NCBI GenBank assembly: GCA_029932835.1
Contig: JAOZPI010000016.1
Location: 1 to 14,477, forward strand
DNA length: 14,477 bases
Direction of reading: 5' to 3'
Origin: an archaeon
GTDB taxonomy: Archaea > Altiarchaeota > Altiarchaeia > JAFGQM01
Numbering within the stretch: position 1 is the stretch's first letter; the number at the start of each line of letters is the position of its first letter. The translations under genes and the position numbers were made by a program. Below the pieces are notes generated by a model. It had not been told where the DNA came from and ran no database searches. It saw only the letters and a program-made list of their open reading frames with translations. This document shows positions 11,804 to 14,477 of the stretch, piece by piece.

Positions 11804-14116
11804 TCAAAATCCAGAGAGGGTTGTCTGCCTCCCCATCCCCTTTAATTCATCTTCTCCATATCCCAGGGCCTCCAATATTCTCATAACGGCAGGGAGGACT
11901 TGATTGTTTATGTAATACTCTGCGTCATAGTCGTTCTCCTTTACAAATCCAACCATCTCCGCCTTATCGCTTATAGAGTTGCCCTTTGTTGTTATTATGT
12001 ATTGGATAACATCTCCCGGAACTATCCTTTTTCCTCTCTTCTGTGCCTTTCTAGCAGCCTGCACATGCGGCCCCACATTTTCATATTCTCCCAACGGCTT
12101 TGTAATCTGCGTGTAGATCACAAGATCCTTTAACGGCGTTCTCCTTTCCCGGAGCTCTCTGATAACGCTCTTGACTATCTCTGCTGCTTTTTTCGGATTT
12201 TTCTCCCAGAGGATAGTGTGCAAGACCTTCTCCTGTGTTTTCTTTGCTATTGGAGCCCAGTCCCTCCGCTTTGTCTCCAATCCCTTTACAGTCAGCCTCT
12301 TTTCTGGATCTATTAGCGCGTAGCGCTTCTTTGTGACGAACACCCCACGGGTATAGAAGCCCTCAAACTCCAGCTCCATAGCAGGGGGGAGGCGCTTGTT
12401 TATCTTTTCCAAAAACTCTCGTTTTACCCTTTTCACCTCTTCTTCGGTAATATCCCCCGGAATGGCAAGCATCAAACTATCGGTGTCCCCATAGACCACC
12501 TTAAACCCCTCCTCCTCAGCTGCTTTTATAGTATTCTTTATATATTCCCTCCCCCATGCAGCGACAGCACTAGCACAGTCGTTGTTATACCACCGCGCGC
12601 GGGAAAACCCCATATACCCATACGCGCTGTTTGCTAGTATCTTCAGGGCTTTCTGTCTGGCATCAAGGCTTTTGATCTTGGTCGCACTCCCCCCGCTCTC
12701 CTTTAACCTCTTTAGTTCCAGTTTCACTTTGATCCTGCTCTTCAGTATATTGTCCAGAAGTTCGGGGATAAGGCCCCTCCTCCTCTTACAGAAGCGAATT
12801 CCATTTGGAGAGACATGCCCGTCTGTCTTACAGCACTCGCAATTAATTGTGGACGGGTCTATATTATGTGATATTATTATCGAGGGATACAGAGAGCGAA
12901 AGTCAAAGACCAAGATATTATCGTGTATCCCCCTCACTGGATCCACCACATAAGCTCCCTCATATGTGTCCATCCTCCTGCTTGCATATTCCCTATCGCT
13001 CGGTTTTGGAGGAACAAGGATCCCCTTTTTGTGTGCTATCCTCATCAGGAGCCATTCAATTGCGTTTCCACTTCCCATCCGCGAGGCTTCAAATAGGGGC
13101 TGTCCTATGAGTTGTGAGAGCTCGTACTCGGTTGGCAATACCTCCATAGCTATCCTAAGCCCTGACTCGGCGTCAGCCATTGAGTAGGAAAACAGCTCCT
13201 CTAGATTCTCTCCCTTTTCCCACCACTCTCCGATCTTCTCCACGTCTATATCCAGCTTTTCTTCGTCAAATAGTGCTAGGTGGACGTCTTCCAGTGTGTA
13301 TCTGGGCAGGTTGAACATGCGCCTGCACACAGGGTATAAATCTACATGTGGTCTTCCTATCACTCTTGCTCCCATATTCATCCCCCTGCGCTCCATCTTT
13401 ACCTCATAATCCCTTGCTCCCAGAGAAAAGGGCACACCCAGCTCGCCGCATCTTTCCTTCAGAACCTCAAAGTCAAAGTTATCCCCGTTGTAGGTAACAA
13501 TAATGTCTATCCCCTGCTTTTTTACCGTCTCTATGAATGCCCTTATCATCGCGGCTTCATCCTCAACCTTCTCAACAAAATCCAGCTTTGGTTTGTATTT
13601 GTAGTTCCACACCCTTCTCATTCCCTTGTTATCCTTGTAACTAATCATTATCGGTATGTTCTTATCCCCCTCCTGAATTGTTTCTATATCAAAAGATGCT
13701 ATCCTCAGCGTTTTGTTGTCAGCCCCCTCCATCGGCACTATCCCCGCGTCTATTATATACCTCTGAGTGAAGCGTATGTCGTCCTCTCTCGTCTCTTTGC
13801 ATTCTCCCAAATCTCGCACTCTGTTTCTGAGCTCTGCCACATCTCTTGGATGCCTTACTGATATCCTAACGACCTCAATTTCGTCACGCAGATCGACCCT
13901 CTTCACAATATCCAAAGACGATATATTATGAAACTCCTCCCCCTTTATCTCCTCCAGCAGTGCATCTGCGCTCCCCACAGGAACAGCATAGAAATATGGC
14001 CTAAAATTTCGTACTTCTTTTAACTTTTTATCCCCCTCCCCTTCCGGCCGATAGAAGAGCTCTATTACTGGTTCTTCCCCCTCAGTCCGGTAATTTGCAT
14101 CTAGAAATACTTCCAT
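11804..14116 (-). CDS. polB: Family-B DNA polymerase (PolB)
   Basis: A 770-residue replicative-type DNA polymerase with 3'-5' proofreading. Counted from the ATG at 14116, the motifs fall where they do in Pyrococcus Pol: Exo I FDIET (D143, E145), Exo II YNGDNFD (D215), Exo III YSMAD (D315), Pol A DFRSLYPSII (D405), the KILANSAYGYMGF block, and Pol C YGDTDS (D544, D546). The N-terminus (MEVFLDANYRTEG) and NFRPYFYAV resemble the domain that senses template uracil. The C-terminus ends RQTTLSGF, a PCNA-binding PIP motif (Q764, L767, F770). A Cys cluster (CECCKT...FCKRR) sits before the palm helix. An upstream ATG at 14179 would add 21 residues with no family counterpart and is rejected. There is no intein. 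Confidence 0.97.
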   Translation of the reverse strand: MEVFLDANYRTEGEEPVIELFYRPEGEGDKKLKEVRNFRPYFYAVPVGSADALLEEIKGEEFHNISSLDIVKRVDLRDEIEVVRISVRHPRDVAELRNRVRDLGECKETREDDIRFTQRYIIDAGIVPMEGADNKTLRIASFDIETIQEGDKNIPIMISYKDNKGMRRVWNYKYKPKLDFVEKVEDEAAMIRAFIETVKKQGIDIIVTYNGDNFDFEVLKERCGELGVPFSLGARDYEVKMERRGMNMGARVIGRPHVDLYPVCRRMFNLPRYTLEDVHLALFDEEKLDIDVEKIGEWWEKGENLEELFSYSMADAESGLRIAMEVLPTEYELSQLIGQPLFEASRMGSGNAIEWLLMRIAHKKGILVPPKPSDREYASRRMDTYEGAYVVDPVRGIHDNILVFDFRSLYPSIIISHNIDPSTINCECCKTDGHVSPNGIRFCKRRRGLIPELLDNILKSRIKVKLELKRLKESGGSATKIKSLDARQKALKILANSAYGYMGFSRARWYNNDCASAVAAWGREYIKNTIKAAEEEGFKVVYGDTDSLMLAIPGDITEEEVKRVKREFLEKINKRLPPAMELEFEGFYTRGVFVTKKRYALIDPEKRLTVKGLETKRRDWAPIAKKTQEKVLHTILWEKNPKKAAEIVKSVIRELRERRTPLKDLVIYTQITKPLGEYENVGPHVQAARKAQKRGKRIVPGDVIQYIITTKGNSISDKAEMVGFVKENDYDAEYYINNQVLPAVMRILEALGYGEDELKGMGRQTTLSGF

Positions 14117-14130
14117 CTCAGCCAGCCCTA

Positions 14131-14154
14131 TTTTTATTGGATATAACATAAAAG
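14131..14154. promoter_or_regulatory. Divergent promoter region of polB and the coiled-coil gene
   Basis: The 54-bp gap has TTTTTATT at 14131-14138 (plus), ATATAA at 14141-14146, and TTTTATG on the minus strand (14153-14147). The outer boxes face each other, 37-40 nt from the two start codons. The central ATATAA is about 27-28 bp from both start codons and could serve both directions. Confidence 0.45.
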
Positions 14155-14170
14155 GTATGAGAAGAAGGGA

Positions 14171-14477
14171 ATGAGACACGAAGACAGAGAGAGAGAAAAA
14201 AAGCCAAAGAGAAAAAATGAGCTTCAGCAGCAGCTAGAGCTTGTCAGCAGTCTGATAGAGGAGGTAAGGACTATAGATTCTGAAATAGACCTGATAAAAC
14301 AGAAAATGAATCTGGTAATACGAGAGATAAATGTCCTAAAGCGTGTTGTTCTCTCAGAAAAAAAAGCGATTGCAGAGCTGGAAACTGAAGAGAGCCAAGA
14401 CCGAAGCAGGCTTGAGAGCCTTGTGAACATCATAAGGGAAATGAGGGGAATGCCCCCCCCGGAGGAGACCAAACCAT
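14171..14477 (+). CDS. Coiled-coil protein of unknown function (C-terminus cut by window edge)
   Basis: A reading frame open from the ATG at 14171 to the right edge, 102 codons seen. The first 16 residues are highly charged (MRHEDREREKKPKRKN). Residues 17-90 are rich in Leu, Ile, Val, Glu, Lys and Gln with heptad-like spacing (LELVSSLIEEV, IDLIKQKMNLVIREINVLKRVV), indicating a long coiled coil. A Pro-rich segment (MPPPEE) follows. I recognise no family and give no function. GGGA lies directly before the ATG, and promoter elements are shared with the divergent polB. The frame has no stop, and its high charge and amphipathic pattern support a real protein. Confidence 0.7.
   Translation, partial: MRHEDREREKKPKRKNELQQQLELVSSLIEEVRTIDSEIDLIKQKMNLVIREINVLKRVVLSEKKAIAELETEESQDRSRLESLVNIIREMRGMPPPEETKP

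Noticed and set aside
13346..13861. 171-codon open frame on the plus strand
   Set aside because: It is antisense to the exonuclease domain of polB, where the minus frame matches conserved motifs residue by residue.
14117..14179. 21-residue N-terminal extension of PolB from an upstream ATG
   Set aside because: Family members begin at the position of the ATG at 14116. The extension would cover the promoter region and overlap the divergent gene start.
1..14477. CRISPR array, insertion sequence, tRNA, rRNA or intein
   Set aside because: I looked for regularly spaced repeats, terminal inverted repeats with a transposase, tRNA-like cloverleaf ends, and insertions in polB, and saw none.

Overview
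The window is archaeal chromosomal DNA. The evidence is a family-B DNA polymerase with an archaeal layout and a C-terminal PCNA-binding motif, an MC1-type chromosomal protein, a dUTPase of the archaeal DCD/DUT type, an archaeal TctA-like (COG1784) permease, and a short cis-prenyltransferase. Most genes also have a TATA-like box (TTTTTAWW) at a nearly fixed distance, about 31-32 nt, upstream of the start codon, which implies leaderless mRNAs. MC1 suggests a euryarchaeote or a DPANN relative. I cannot place it more closely: there is no rRNA or tRNA and no database search was possible.

Layout, left to right. Positions 1-2421 (minus) encode most of a large secreted, cysteine-rich calcium-binding protein whose C-terminus lies beyond the left edge. 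It is followed on the minus strand by a small DUF3467-like protein (2471-2794), a multi-spanning TctA/COG1784 permease (2858-4090, TTG start) and the MC1 DNA-binding protein (4160-4447). nadA (4563-5510, plus) diverges from MC1. A eukaryote-type GT3 glycogen synthase (5557-7407, minus) is divergent from a GalT-family nucleotidylyltransferase (7486-8391, plus). Next comes a membrane protein with a C-terminal zinc ribbon (8451-9377, plus). The pair uppS-dut (minus, 4-bp overlap) is divergent from argG (10610-11800, plus). argG converges on polB (11804-14116, minus) with only 3 bp between the stops. A coiled-coil protein gene (14171 onward, plus) is divergent from polB and runs off the right edge.

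Functionally this is mostly housekeeping: NAD synthesis (NadA), arginine synthesis (ArgG), polyprenyl carrier synthesis (UppS), dUTP clearance (Dut) beside a replicative polymerase of a type that stalls on uracil (PolB), chromatin (MC1), and a small glycogen module (GT3 synthase plus GalT-like enzyme). The accessory-looking parts are the cell-surface calcium-binding protein and the zinc-ribbon membrane protein.

I did not find an unambiguous new defence or mobile system. The points most worth a second look are: three tandem dockerin-like modules, each with one calcium loop bracketed by cysteines; a perfect hairpin that would hide the ribosome binding site of the permease; a 10-bp inverted repeat between the MC1 gene and nadA; interlocked face-to-face TATA boxes at uppS/argG and polB/coiled-coil; and active-site departures in Dut and UppS. 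No intergenic gap exceeds 300 bases. I saw no CRISPR array, insertion sequence, tRNA or rRNA.
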